A DNA stretch of 27,763 nt from a virus. A program made the position numbers and the translations under genes. Location: positions 1-27,763 of the IMG/VR virus record IMGVR_UViG_3300034061_006567. One strand, given 5' to 3'. The notes below the pieces were generated by a model that ran no database searches, was not told the origin of the DNA, and saw nothing but the letters and a program-made list of their open reading frames with translations. Below are positions 1 to 13,300 of this stretch, in pieces; position 1 is the first letter of the stretch, and every line of letters starts with the position of its first letter.

Positions 1-1343
1 CTCCCTCCAGCAATATTGACATTTCCTCCAGTGGATGGAAAACTTGTAAATTCTATCAAACCAAAACCATAAATTGAAGTTGACTCTGCGACTCCAACAT
101 TATTAAATCCAGCAAGAGTTCTATCTTGCCAGTATTTTAAAACACCAGTATTTTGATCATAACCAATCACTCTCCCAACTGCAGTGCTTCCACTTCCAAC
201 AGTTTGTGTAATATATGCATCTGCAGCAAATGAAGCAGAGCTGTATCCAATTCCGGTAAGTTTGAGTGCATAAACTGCACTTGCTTTATCTAAGGATAGG
301 ATTTGTGAAGATCCAAATGATTGTGGATTTTCTACAATACCAATTCTTGAAATTTCATTTCCCGTTATAAAGTCTGGATTTTGGTTATCATTCTCTATTC
401 TGGAATAAAGTAAAACATTATATGCACCAAGTTCTCTATAGATATCATATCCATGTCCACCTTTAGGTGGAATAATGACATTAAAAGTGGGGTTGAGTGA
501 ACCCGTAGGAACACCTCCAGAAACTAAATCAACAATACCGTAAGTATATCCAGAACCTTGACTTGATACAGTAATAGTGTCTACTTTAGAATCATTATTG
601 ATAATAATAGTACACTCGGCACCAGTTCCATCACCTTTAATTGGAACTCTAGTATAAGTACTGTTAGCGGTTCCTATTCCCGAACCTCTATCAGTAATGG
701 TGACAATTTTAATTGAACCATCTACTGCATTATCTCTTACCGCAGCATTGTCTGTGCCAGTTTCCCAATCAAAAGGTACTGGCATGAAATCTGTAGAATC
801 GAATTTTACAATTTCACCTGGTTTTATTGTATAAAGATATTTCCAAATATAACCATCTCCACTTGAACCTGCAGACCTTGGTTCTAGATCAGTAAATGTT
901 GGTTCGTCTAACGAAGGTCTACCATTAGGATTTTCTGGATCGATTCCATTTTGTAGGCAAATATAAACTCTATAATCACTATTCAGAACATAATAAGATG
1001 AGGAATATAGATTTGTCGCTCCAGAAACTTTTGAAGTATTCGATCTACTGTAATCATGTCGATACATATCATAAGTCGCACCAGAAGACCAAGTTCTTTT
1101 TTGGATAACTTGGCGTACATCGTTTGAAGTAATTTTTTTCAATGCAATCATAGTATCCCAATAATTATTTTCTTCATCAAAATTATCTTTCGGTGAAGGT
1201 GGATTGGTATTCCAATCAGTTTGCAATTCATTTGAATTTGGAAGTCCTACAAAAGAATAATAAGAATTATTACTTGTAGTTACGCCAGATATAAAATTAT
1301 TTGCATTCAATATTCTAATCTGGTCGGTTATAATTGCTGCCAT
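1..1343 (-). CDS. 8: Baseplate wedge protein gp8, C-terminus beyond the window edge
   Basis: The frame opens at ATG 1343 and stays open to base 1, giving 447 codons with no stop, so the C-terminus lies outside the window. It starts MAAIITDQIRILNANNFISG, and residues about 65-120 (ITSNDVRQVIQKRTW, YDMYRHDYS, YVLNSDYRVYICL) resemble cyanophage gp8 as I remember it. In T4, gp8 is a dimeric component of each baseplate wedge and binds gp7 and gp10. The position after gp25, gp6 and a gp7-slot protein matches T4 order. T4 gp8 is about 334 residues, so this version is longer; the extra part includes Gly-rich SSQGSGYTYGIVDL-like segments also seen in the giant neighbour. A T4-type late promoter lies just upstream. 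No Shine-Dalgarno site is evident. Confidence 0.85.
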   Translation of the reverse strand, partial: MAAIITDQIRILNANNFISGVTTSNNSYYSFVGLPNSNELQTDWNTNPPSPKDNFDEENNYWDTMIALKKITSNDVRQVIQKRTWSSGATYDMYRHDYSRSNTSKVSGATNLYSSSYYVLNSDYRVYICLQNGIDPENPNGRPSLDEPTFTDLEPRSAGSSGDGYIWKYLYTIKPGEIVKFDSTDFMPVPFDWETGTDNAAVRDNAVDGSIKIVTITDRGSGIGTANSTYTRVPIKGDGTGAECTIIINNDSKVDTITVSSQGSGYTYGIVDLVSGGVPTGSLNPTFNVIIPPKGGHGYDIYRELGAYNVLLYSRIENDNQNPDFITGNEISRIGIVENPQSFGSSQILSLDKASAVYALKLTGIGYSSASFAADAYITQTVGSGSTAVGRVIGYDQNTGVLKYWQDRTLAGFNNVGVAESTSIYGFGLIEFTSFPSTGGNVNIAGG

Positions 1344-1361
1344 TTTACAAGGTTTTTTTAT

Positions 1362-1370
1362 TATTTATAG
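1362..1370 (-). promoter_or_regulatory. T4-type late promoter before gp8
   Basis: The minus strand reads CTATAAATA, an exact match to the T4 late promoter box (TATAAATA), which is used by the phage-coded sigma gp55 with sliding clamp gp45. It lies about 20 nt upstream of the gp8 ATG, so the leader would be short. It fits late expression of the baseplate block. Confidence 0.75.
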
Positions 1371-1378
1371 GTGTCATA

Positions 1379-4300
1379 TTAGGTTATATAGTTTTTATAT
1401 TTTAAAGGAACCGTTCTTTTTACTATAGTTGAGGTAGAAATTCCACCAACACCTCTATTGCCATAAAAACTATAGGAATTTATTCCAATTGGACCTGATA
1501 GAACAATTTTGCCCCAACTAAAGTTTCCAAAATAATGTGAAGTACCTATTATTCCCGAATAAGTTGGACCAAAGGAAATTGTACTAACTCCAGTTACTCT
1601 TGCAAAAAGTCTATTAACATAAGTAAATCCAACTCCAGTTACATTTATTCCTATAATTTGCGAACTATCCACTTGATATACGTTATCAACAAAATATGTT
1701 CCAATACCAATTGTACTTCCATCTGTCCTAGTTGAAACTATTGATGTAGTTGCAAATCCAACATTTGAATCATATACCATAAAATATTGAGATGCAGTTA
1801 ATCCACTTATAGTAATTGCAGTGCCAACAATTGAAGGTTGTTGTAGATATGAATCATCTGGAATAAAAGTATCAAAAATTAATTTTGTAACGCCAGATAT
1901 GGATGTAATACCAAATCCAACAATTACACCAGAATCTCCCTGATATGAAGTAACAAAAGATTTTTCTGTTTTAAATGTTGGTGGCTCTATTAATACTGAA
2001 GGTGGATTTGTTGAGGTATATCCAGATCCAACACCTGTAATGGTGAATGAAGAAACTATTCCAGAAACTATAGTAGATGTTACTATTGCAGTTGATCCAA
2101 CTCCAACAGGAGATTGTATAGTGACAATTGGATTATTAGTGTATCCATATCCTCCATTAGAAATGATTAATGAAGATATAGTTCCTGCAGAAGATACAAC
2201 TGCTGTAGCCGATGCACTAACAATTGTATCCTGAGAAATAAAACTTACACTCTTTTGGAAACTAAGTGAAACATCATTTTCGTTAACTGGATTAAAGAAT
2301 GGTCTCACATTATCAACATAGACTATAGTAGTTCCGATTCCAACAGATTGAATCAAATATGCAACTGGGTCGATAATAGGTTCATACCGCATACGGTCTT
2401 TCCCGATGCCTTGTTCATTAATTATCATATCTTCAGTCTGTCTACACCAAACTACAGGTCTAACCAAAGTTTCATTGGTAGTATTTCCTGGACCAAAGTA
2501 TGGATTAGTACTTACCAAATCAGTAGAATCAACACTTGTTACGTTTCTAGTATCTTCTTGTAAGTATGAACCTTGTCCAATGGATGGATCGTAAGAAATA
2601 GTTAATTCATCACCAATTTTGACCGTTTCTAAAATATTTCGGAAGATGACATCAATATCCCCACTTCCTTTATAAAAGAGGATTTTTAAAGTATCTCCAG
2701 ATTTTGGAGCTTCCGCAAATGTTATCATGCTACCACCTGGGAAAAGGTATGATTGCCCAGGAACTTGCAAGATATCATTAATAAACACTAGAAGAGTGTC
2801 TTGAACTTTAATATTCGATCCTCTTGCAGATCTTATTGAAATCGTATCTCCAAGATATTTGATTGGGAAAACAACTCTTTCTCCATTGAATAGATGTGAG
2901 AAACTATCAAGAACTTGCAATTCTCCAATAGACCATCCACTAAACTTATCAGTGAATGTGTTTTGAATACTAATTTGGAATTCATTGAAACTTGAACCAA
3001 CAACTGTCGGTATACCAACAGTTCCTCCAATTGGAAGTGTTAAAACATCTCCCTGACCATAAGAATATCCAGTATTTCTAATTTCAAAATCAATCACATT
3101 AGAACCTTGACCAACAACGACATCAATTGTTGCCTCAGTTCCAATTCCAGAATAAGATGAGTTATAAATTAAAGGAATGTTTGAATATGACAGTGGAGCA
3201 TCAAATATTACATATGGTGGATTTGATATTGAATATCCAACTCCTGGATTTGTAATAGCAACACCCGTTATGTGTCCATTAGAAATTGATGCAGTACCAA
3301 TAAATTGAATATTAGGCGTACCTGTTGAAGAAGTTCCAACACCAACTCTAACAACCTGAACACCAGAGCGATATCCAGAACCACTATTACCAATACTAAT
3401 AGATGAAATAGTTCCGGCAATTGACACTACTGCAGTTCCTCCTGCAGAGACTAATGGTTGATAACCAAATCCTTCAGTTGATCCAACCGAAACAATAATT
3501 CCACCTGCAGGAATACTTGCAGTATTCACATCATTTGCAATAGAAGTTGCAGTGCCTGTAAATGTTATGGAGGTCATTCCAACATTTTCTGATAGATTAT
3601 AATCATAGGTCACTCCAGGTCCTTGGAAAATATCATTGATAAGTATAATTCCATTTTGATCTGAAATGCCAGTAATAGATGACCTGTTTGATCTCAATTC
3701 AAAACTCTTGTTGGAACCTGTAAACTCGGATGAAATATCATCAAAACTATAATTTTTATAGTAAGTTTCGTTTGTAGTATTAACTTCACCAGATCTTAAG
3801 AAAGATCTTCCTTGGAATCTTGAACTTGTAGTTATTCCTAACCAATCTCTTTCATCTGGTGGATTTGTAGTTGTACCATATGGAAGATTACCATACGGTG
3901 CTTCAACAAAATTAAGAGTGTTGTCAACAATATTATAATTTCCAACTATCTTAGTAACCAACTCTCCAGTTGAATATCCTGCAATTACTGTTCCCAACCA
4001 AGGTCTTCTAACTTTAATTGCATTTGTACTTCCGATACCAATACCATCAACTCTCATAATTTCGTCGCCAACCTTAATCAAATCACCACCAAAGAATGAA
4101 GTTATTCCAGTAAAGAATAAAATGTCATCAGTTGTAAATGCATTAATTGCAAGAGTAGTTGTAACTGCAGTCGAAACTATGGGGGATTGAATTACATTAT
4201 CGATGGACACAAGTAATTTTGCATTTTGATTATTACCTGTAAATGTGTGATATGTTCCAATACCAACACCGGTCAAATCTAAAGTAATTGGAGTAAATTT

Positions 4301-7300
4301 TAAAGCATCTTCTGCACTTGCAGACAATTTGATAATATTATCATTTACTTTGACAACATAAACATCTGAGGGAAGTTTGTCGGTAGTTCCTATACCAACA
4401 AAATTTGTGGGTGAGATTTCAATAGATTGACTAGTTCCTGCTCCAGAGTTTGAATAATTTATTAATTCCCCGGTAACAAAGAAGTGGTTTGGTATTTCAA
4501 TTGTGTTTGATTCAATATTGACAATTAGAGGATCACTTGCATCAAAACCTTTTTGGAAAATTGGATTATTTTCATAATACAAATCAAATGATCTTCTAAT
4601 ATCTCTATCTGCTCCTTCATACGTTGCATAATTTGTTTCTATAGATGCATTAATAAAATCAACAACATCCCTAGTATCATCTTCATATCTTAATGCATTA
4701 AGGAATACATTGACATTGACATCAATATCTGGAAGTGGAGTAAATGTCAATTGAGTGGTTGTGCCAATTCTTTCGCTTCCTACAGTTCCTATTCCTGCAA
4801 ATGTGTTTATAGTTGCAAATTCTGAACTATAAGTTTCTGTTCCATCATCGACCATAACAACTTCGGAAAGTTGATGGATATTATTTGTAGTATCAGAAGC
4901 TTGAACTATAAAGTATGCGCCATCATATTCATCAGGATAATCACTAATTACAACCGGAACTGGTGAAGATGTTGATGATATTGAAACAGTTCTTGCTTCT
5001 AAACGAGAATGTTTCATATCATATGTTCCAATACCAGAATATGAACTATTTGCAAGTGCAATTTGAATAGTATTGATAGTTACTCCCAAACCAACATTTG
5101 GGAAAAAGTCAATTTTCAGTTTAGATCCTGTTAAGTATGAAGAAAATGTGCCCAATCCAGAACTTGACAATTCATCATATGAATGTGTTTTTAATTGTCC
5201 ATATTCTAATAATTGTACTTCAGTTCCGTTATGCAAAACATTTAATTCTACAAATTCGTATTCATTATCATTTGAAGTTATTTCAACTAAAACTTTTGCG
5301 GATGTATATGTATTTTCAATATTTAAAATTGTCGTTGATCCAGAAGAAACACTGACGCTATTTGTTTGTATATCAGCAACTCCTCCAAAACTGGTGCTAC
5401 CTACACCCGATAAACTATCTGACAAATTATATGAAAGGGTTGTTATATCATAATCATTTATTGAGTACTTTATTGGATAGAAAATGAGAAGTCCTTCAGA
5501 TCCATCTATGGCAAAATCAAATGATCCAAGATCTGCATAAGTTTCATTTCTTGCATATTGACTCAAATAACCATTCGATCCATCATGAATAACAGTTAAA
5601 AGCATGATTTGCCTTTCTGCAGTAAATCGCTTATCCCTAACGTATGTAATATATTTTTGAGCCCTATAATCGGCAAGGAAGAATCTATGAACTTCTGAAA
5701 ATTTCGTTGGTCTTGGATTGCTATTAAAAAGGTATGAAATATCATCAATAGATAATACTCTATTTCCAACAGATTCAAAATAGTCTGTTAAAATTTTACT
5801 TGAGAAAATTATTTCATCAGAAAAACTATTTTCTCCAATTATTAGAGAATTTTCTTTAACTAAATCAAAATCATAAACACAATTTAGGTCAGCAAATCCA
5901 ATAATATTATTTGTTATGTCTATCGATGCTAGATTTGATGTCAATACTGGGGTTAGTGAATTATTATTGCTATTTTTTTCTACAAAAGATTTATTATAAT
6001 ATAATGAAGAATTTAATTGATAATCTGAGAATTTTTTAAATCCTAGTGTGTGGTTTAAAGTACCTACAGCATCTTTCCAAGAATCATAGTCAACCTCAGA
6101 TTTTAATGAATATGAGAAATTTTGATAATATAAACTATCCTGAACTCTTTGCAGATTGTCGTTTAAAACTCCTGCACTTGATTCCCATCCATTTTCAAAT
6201 TTTGAAGATGAATTTAAATTGAAGAATGCATTAATATTATTATTGTTTGATGTAATCAATCCTTTAGATTTTGATGATGAACCTTCTACAATTTCATTAA
6301 TTCCAAAATCTTGATTTGATCTGATTTTGAGATATGTTGTTTTTGGATTCCATTGTTCAACTATTCCCTCTGCAGAAGGAGTAGTTATAACTTCCCCTTG
6401 AAGAAAATCGTTTGTTTGAAGAATGGGATTGAAGATTGGAAAATATTTTTCTGGAATAATTCTTCCTGAAGAATTGACGGCATCAAAAGTTCCTGGATAT
6501 TCTGAAGAATTCAATAATCCATTAAGACTATATGTAACCTGACCAAATCCACCTATATTTTCTGTTACCGAATTAATTGTGAAGAGTTGGTAATCGTAAT
6601 TTTCAGAATTATAACCTTTTGAATCAGATCCAACACCAATGCTTATGTTCTCAATAAGAACTTTATCATTAACCGCAAATGGGAAAGAATTTGAAGTACT
6701 AAATCCAACTGCTAAAATAACAGTTACATTTTTACTAGTAGAGTTATAACTTATTGACGAAATTCCAACTCCATTTGAATTTTGAGTTGGTAAAATTTTT
6801 GGTTTAGTGTTATAAAGACCATAAGTATTTTTTAGGATAGTTACTTGACTGTCACCTAAATTATACTTTAGATCAACTCCCGAAACAATTTCATTAGTTT
6901 TGCCGTCAAAAACTAATAATTTTGCAGGAGAACTGTATCCCCTTCCAAAAGAAGTAATTCCAATTGATTGGAAAGATGCTAATGGTTCAATTTTGGCAAT
7001 TTGAGTAAGTTTTACATTTGGTTTGAGAGTAAAATCTGTTGGAAAATCGAATCCAATATCATTAATTTTTGATTTCTTTATTTTTCCAATAGAATTGCTA
7101 TGAGATTCTAATATTGAACCTGAACCATAATCTGAAGTTACACTAGAGATTGATGGAAGATCGTAATAGTTTCCACCACTGCTTGTTATTTTGACTTTAG
7201 AAATAGGTCCATATGTATTAGAAGAATCTGTTTCATAATTTAATAAAGATCCTGTGGATGATGTATAGGATGGTGATTCTGGATATTTTGGTAAATTATA

Positions 7301-10300
7301 TGTAAATGAAGTTGAAGATGTTGATATTATATTTTGTTTTCCATTATAGTCACTAAATTTAACTTGTATTTGGTTATTTGAAAATACGGTAGAATCTGTA
7401 GTAATTTCTTCCTTTTCAATTGATAAAGGATATTCGTATATTGGAACTAAATTATAATAAAGTTTTTCTGGAAGATATTCATTTACAGTTAATACAACTC
7501 TAGCACTATTTGTAATTCCAACAATCCCATATCTCTTAACTTCAAAGTCTCCAGTTTCTTTAGTAGAATCAAACAATTCTGTAAAATTGGAATCTTTGTA
7601 GAAATTGAACTTGAATGCAGAATATTTTGTCGATGAATTTGTGTATGAAAGAGATGAATCTGAAAGATCAAAAGTTACTGTAGAATTGCGATAAACTTCA
7701 ATTGGTGGATTTACTGCAGAAATAGTTCCATCAGAAGCACTGGTAATTCCAACTACAGTAGGATTTAAATCAACTGAGTGATAATAAGTATCAGAAAGTT
7801 TAATATTATTCTCATCTACGATAATTGCATAATATACTTTATTATTAACTAATCCACCTGAAGGTGTTGAGGATGTATAAATTACTTGTTGACCAGATAC
7901 AAATTTATGTTTTGGAATTGTAATCGCTGAAGTTTGCGTATTAATTCCACTAGCAGAAAAAGATTTTGGATTGGCAACTAATTTTCTATTATAGTCATTA
8001 TATTTAATGGCAAAGGATGTGGATATTGATGGATTTACGTCAACAAATACTGAGTCATTATTTACAAGTCCATGAGTTTGTGCAGTAGAAACTGTTACTG
8101 TATTTTTGGAAATTTGTCCAACAATTACCGAATAATTTGTTTTAAAACTATGGTAAGTTCCCGTACCAATTCCCGTAAAATAAAATGTACTTATATTTGA
8201 AGTTGTACTTGAGACGCCGACTATAGTTCCAGTGGATCCCAATCCAACTTTTACGCTTGATATTCCTATTAAATCACTAGAAATTTTGGCAATGTAGACT
8301 ACAGATTGATCTGTTAATGTGGTTGAAATTCCATTTGAAGAAACTGAAATTGGAGCTCCTCCATTTGAATAATATGTAATTTTATCTCCAGTTTCTAAAT
8401 TATGATTTGGAATATAAATTGTTTTTGTTGGAATAAAGATTTGAGTAATTCCAACGCCTGGGTTTGAGAATACTATGGTACTACCAATTCCAACACCAAA
8501 TGCAGTTCCTAGTCCTACAGACTCTATTGGATTAAAATAAATTTCTTTATTAATTTTATAATTATATGATGTATTGAATCCAACATCTATTGACAATTCT
8601 CTTGGGTTTTGATAAAGGGTAGATGTTGTAGTATGTGAAGATCCGATAGTTCCATTTATTCCTCTCAAAATTCTAATTCTAGAAGAATTTAGATCAATAT
8701 TTAATACTTTTACAATTTCCGAATCTACACTAAGAGTATCATTTTCTCTAATCTTTGATATATCACCGGAGATAGAAATATAAGTTACAATACCAGTAAT
8801 AGATGATGAATTGATTCCAGTATTACTTGCCAATACAAAAGTATTAGTTGACACACCAGCAATATAAGACCCTTCAATTAAAGATGAAGTTGTACTTAAT
8901 CCAGATACCGTAACCAAATCTTTATTTTTAAAATTATGAGGATTTGGTGAAATTACTTTGAAGAATCCTTTTTGGTCTGATGGGTAAAATTCCAATCCAG
9001 AAAGTGTGGTTGATGCAACACTTATAGAATTAACTTCCTTTCCTTCAATTCTAGAAACTCTTGCGCTGAGTCCATATCCACCAGTATCCTCCTCATCAAA
9101 TACTACAGAATCATTAACTTGATAATTTATTCCTCCTGCAACAACTTCAATATTATCAACAGTTCCTGGTTCTGCAAATTTGACATCAACCGTTTGATTC
9201 AATTGATTTGGTATAGTTAAATACGAATAGTTGTTGATAGAATTATATGGTTGAGTATTTCTGACCCAATTTGTGGCATTTAAATCGATTTCATCTTGGT
9301 TTGAAGATGGTTTGAAATTAAATTCATTCGGTTTTGATCTAAAATTATTGCCAATAAGATATGGAAATACTGGATGCTTATATCCAACAAAAGGTCCAGA
9401 TGAGTCTGCTGATGAGTTATTAATTGTTGCGAAATATGCATATGTTCCATTTGGAAATTCTGGAGTTTTGCAGAATCTTCCATTATTTTCATCCAAGTAA
9501 GATTCATCAGATACCTCAAAATAAGTATAATCTTCTACAAAAAATCCTTCAGGAAATACTGGTCTATCGCTACTTGGAGTTAATTTATATCCAGATTTCA
9601 TCTGAACAACTACACCACCTTGATTAGTCGCATAACCATATGGACCATAAATTGGATTTCCATCATATGCCCAACCAATAATTGGCGAGTGATCCGTAGA
9701 TACTGATTCAATATCATTTATTTTCTTAAGATCTGTCTTTCCATAAAGAATTTTTCCACCTTGATCTAAGGAGTAGATAATTTCTCTAAGTTTTCTTGGG
9801 GCATATAAATGTGAATATTGTAATTGATATTCTTCATTTAATCCAATATTAATAAATCCGTCATCAGCAGTAATGTTGTTAAAATATTTTTGATAGAGAT
9901 TTACATTCCAAGTTTTTATTTTTGTATTGAATTTGGCACCAGAACCCGCAGAAACAATCGATACTTGCGTCGATTCTTGACGATATCCTGTTCCACCTTC
10001 TATAACTTTAACTGAGATTATTTGTCCGTTTTCAATAATTGGAACTATTACTGCACCAACACCGTCTCCAATGACATTTAAAGTTGGTGGTGAATTATAA
10101 TTTTTTCCAGAAATATTTGGCAATACTTCAACTATTTTTCCATTTGATATAATTGGAGTTAATTGTGCCGATGTACCACTATTTAATGTAACCAGAGGGT
10201 CTCTTCGATAATTTAATACTTCGGAAGACCCATATTTGGATCCTTTATTTGATAAATGTATTGAGGTAATTTCTCCTCTAAAAATTGGTTGAACAACCGC

Positions 10301-13300
10301 TGCAAAAGTTTCATTACTTACTGAAGAAACTCCAATATTACCAATTACTTCTACAGAAATTTCTGGATAATTAAATGTATGTGTTCCACTTCCTGTTGAA
10401 GTAAAGTTAACGTATTGCTTAGTGTTATAGTAAAAATCTACATTATCTGTACCAAATCCAACTTGAGATAATTTAAAACTATCATCACTTACTTTTGTTA
10501 CATAATAATTTGTATTAGTAGATAATCCTCCAATAGGAGTTGCAGTATTTGTGTACTTTACAACTTCTCCAGATTTAAATTGGTGATCATTAATATTAAT
10601 TGTTGATATTGAGGTATTAATACCTGCGATTGATACTGTTCTCTTCTTATTTTCATATCCACTTCCAGAATCAAGAATATTAATAGATTTGATAACTGAT
10701 TTTTTGTCGTAAGATTCTATAATATGACTACCGATACCAAATGAAGTTAAAGAAACTGTGTTAATTCCAGATATTGCATCACTTTTTGTTTCATGTAATT
10801 TGATTACAGTTGGTGATTGTACAGAAACATAGTAAGAAGAATTTGTACTTAATCCACCAACACCTCTTTGGGAACTTGTTTTATAAATTACTCTTTCACA
10901 ATTTCTAAATTTGTGATATGTACTAAATCCAATCGTTGACAATGCACTACCAATACCAATTAATTGCGCACTTGCTTCCGAATTAAAAGATGATTGATGA
11001 GATATCAATGTCATATTTGCTTTAGCCTTCGCACCTATCCCATTACCACCTGTTATTTTGATGATAGGTTCTTCTACATAGTCAAACCCATTGCTAATAA
11101 TCCTTATTTCCTTTAATGATCCCATAACTGCGCAATATCCAGTTGCGCCCGTTCCTACGGTATCGCTGATGATTAAAGTTGGTGGATTGATGATATCATA
11201 TTCTGCCCCAGGAGATAAAACTTCGATATTTTCAATTGGACCATAATAAACTACATCTTTAGATTTGTAATTTAATATTTCTGTTCCATTAATTAAAATT
11301 CCAGTTAATCCCGGTTCAGTTGGGTATGTTTTGCCATCATTTGTTGGTTGTGATATTTCTCTCAGTAATTTTTGAGGTCTTAAAAATTTGCCACTAAAAT
11401 CATAAAATTGAATTGTATTTTGATTGACCTGAGTTGGAGTATCTAGAGATATGAATTTTGAATTGTAAATATCAGATCTACTTCTTGCAAATTTAACTTT
11501 AGTGTTATTAATTCTTTTTATGAAATAAATTCCCTCAGCAAACAAAGAACTTAGAATAATTTCTTCAAAATTAGGATTTCCATCACTGTCATTGATACCA
11601 GATGATATAATTTTTTCTGGAGTATAATAAACAGAGTCTCCCGTATAAAAACCATGATCTACTAATGAAGTGATTGTAAATTCATCACCAACAAAAGTTC
11701 CGGATAAAGTTATAGATTTATTAGAAACTTCTAATTTTTGTCCATTATAACTTGGTAAAGATGGTGAAGCAACTAAAGTTCTATCTTTAATTTTATAAAT
11801 GTTCTGTACATTTGTATTGATTAGGGATAACTCTGAATAATTTGAATTTACTTTAGATAAATTTCTTTTTACTGTATACTTACTTTCTAATAATATACCC
11901 TGACCTTTTATTTTAAAGGAATTTGGCGAATCAATACTGATAACTTTGGATGTTTTTTCTACTCCAGATTGTCCAATAATTTTTAAATTATCGCCTACTT
12001 TAAAAATATTATTATTTTTAGTGGTAATTGTATATGTGTAATCGGAAATATCAGATAATTTAAAGGATTCGACTTCGTATGATGTCGCTAAATTAAAAAA
12101 CCAATTATTTGATACTGCATCTTTGGACATTATTCCCAAAGATTTGATTGAAGACGTATTTCCTTTTGAAAAATAATATGTATCGTCAACAATATCAAGA
12201 TTTTCTAAAACTGATCCTATTCTTACTTTAATAGTTTCAGTTTCTGTTCCTTTATTAACTGTTGCATATGCATAAGTATTGATTCCAATATTAGATCCAT
12301 CTAATATTGTATTTGTTATATTGCTACAACCAATAAATTGAGTTATTGATTTTGATACATATGATACAATTCCTAAGCTAAGATCTTCATATTCTACTGA
12401 CAACTCTCCACTTTTTGGAAATCCAACAGTAGAATCAACATCTAATACTACAGATTCTGCAGAAACTTTTCCAATTAACTTTGTTTTGGGGTGAATAGAA
12501 AAATTGCCATAGATTGCACCATCAACAGTGATATCTCTATTATAATTTGCATCTAAACTTAGTTTGTAATAAGCATTTCCTTCTCCAGATACTATTTTCT
12601 CTACCTTTGTAATAGGGGAAGATGCTTCTGTTATAGATCCATATTCATCTTGTCTTAATGTTGCATTTGTAAGATTTAATGGATCTCCGGAAATACTTTC
12701 TACTATAATATCTTTAGTGACTCGATACTGTGCATCAGATGGTCTAAACAAATAATTTTTTGGTTTAATTACTTCTACATTCTGTCCATATAAAGAATTG
12801 AATAAAATTCTAAAGGATTCGTCGGTTCCTTTACTTCTATAAAAGTCTTTTGCCTGCTTAATGAACAAAGATTGATTAAGTCCAGAAGAAAAACTTCTAT
12901 TTTCAAATCCTGGAGTTAATTGATATTTTGATTTAATTAGAAATTCTTTTAAAAATAAAGAACTTAGGTTAATGACCTTAGAACCAATACTATGTGATGT
13001 AGATTCACTTGTAGAAAATACTAGTTCATCGGGATGATTTTGCTTTTTAAGTGAAGTAATTCCACTAAATCCTCTTACACAACCAACAAATGAAGAATCT
13101 GTTTTTTGTGAATATGTAATAATTTCATCACCAATTTGAATTAATCCATAGTTATTTGGAAATCCATATGTTCCATTTGACGGATCATCAAATGATACAT
13201 CTATTATATCTTCAGTAGAAGAAATATCTCCAGATAAAATGGCATATTCAGTTTGATTTGTCTGATTATCTAATTTGATATATTGGTCAATATTTTGTAT

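Noticed and set aside
5073-5453. Plus-strand open frame of 126 codons inside the giant gene
   Set aside because: It is antisense to a continuous 4020-codon frame with clear repeat structure; its composition looks like a shadow frame.
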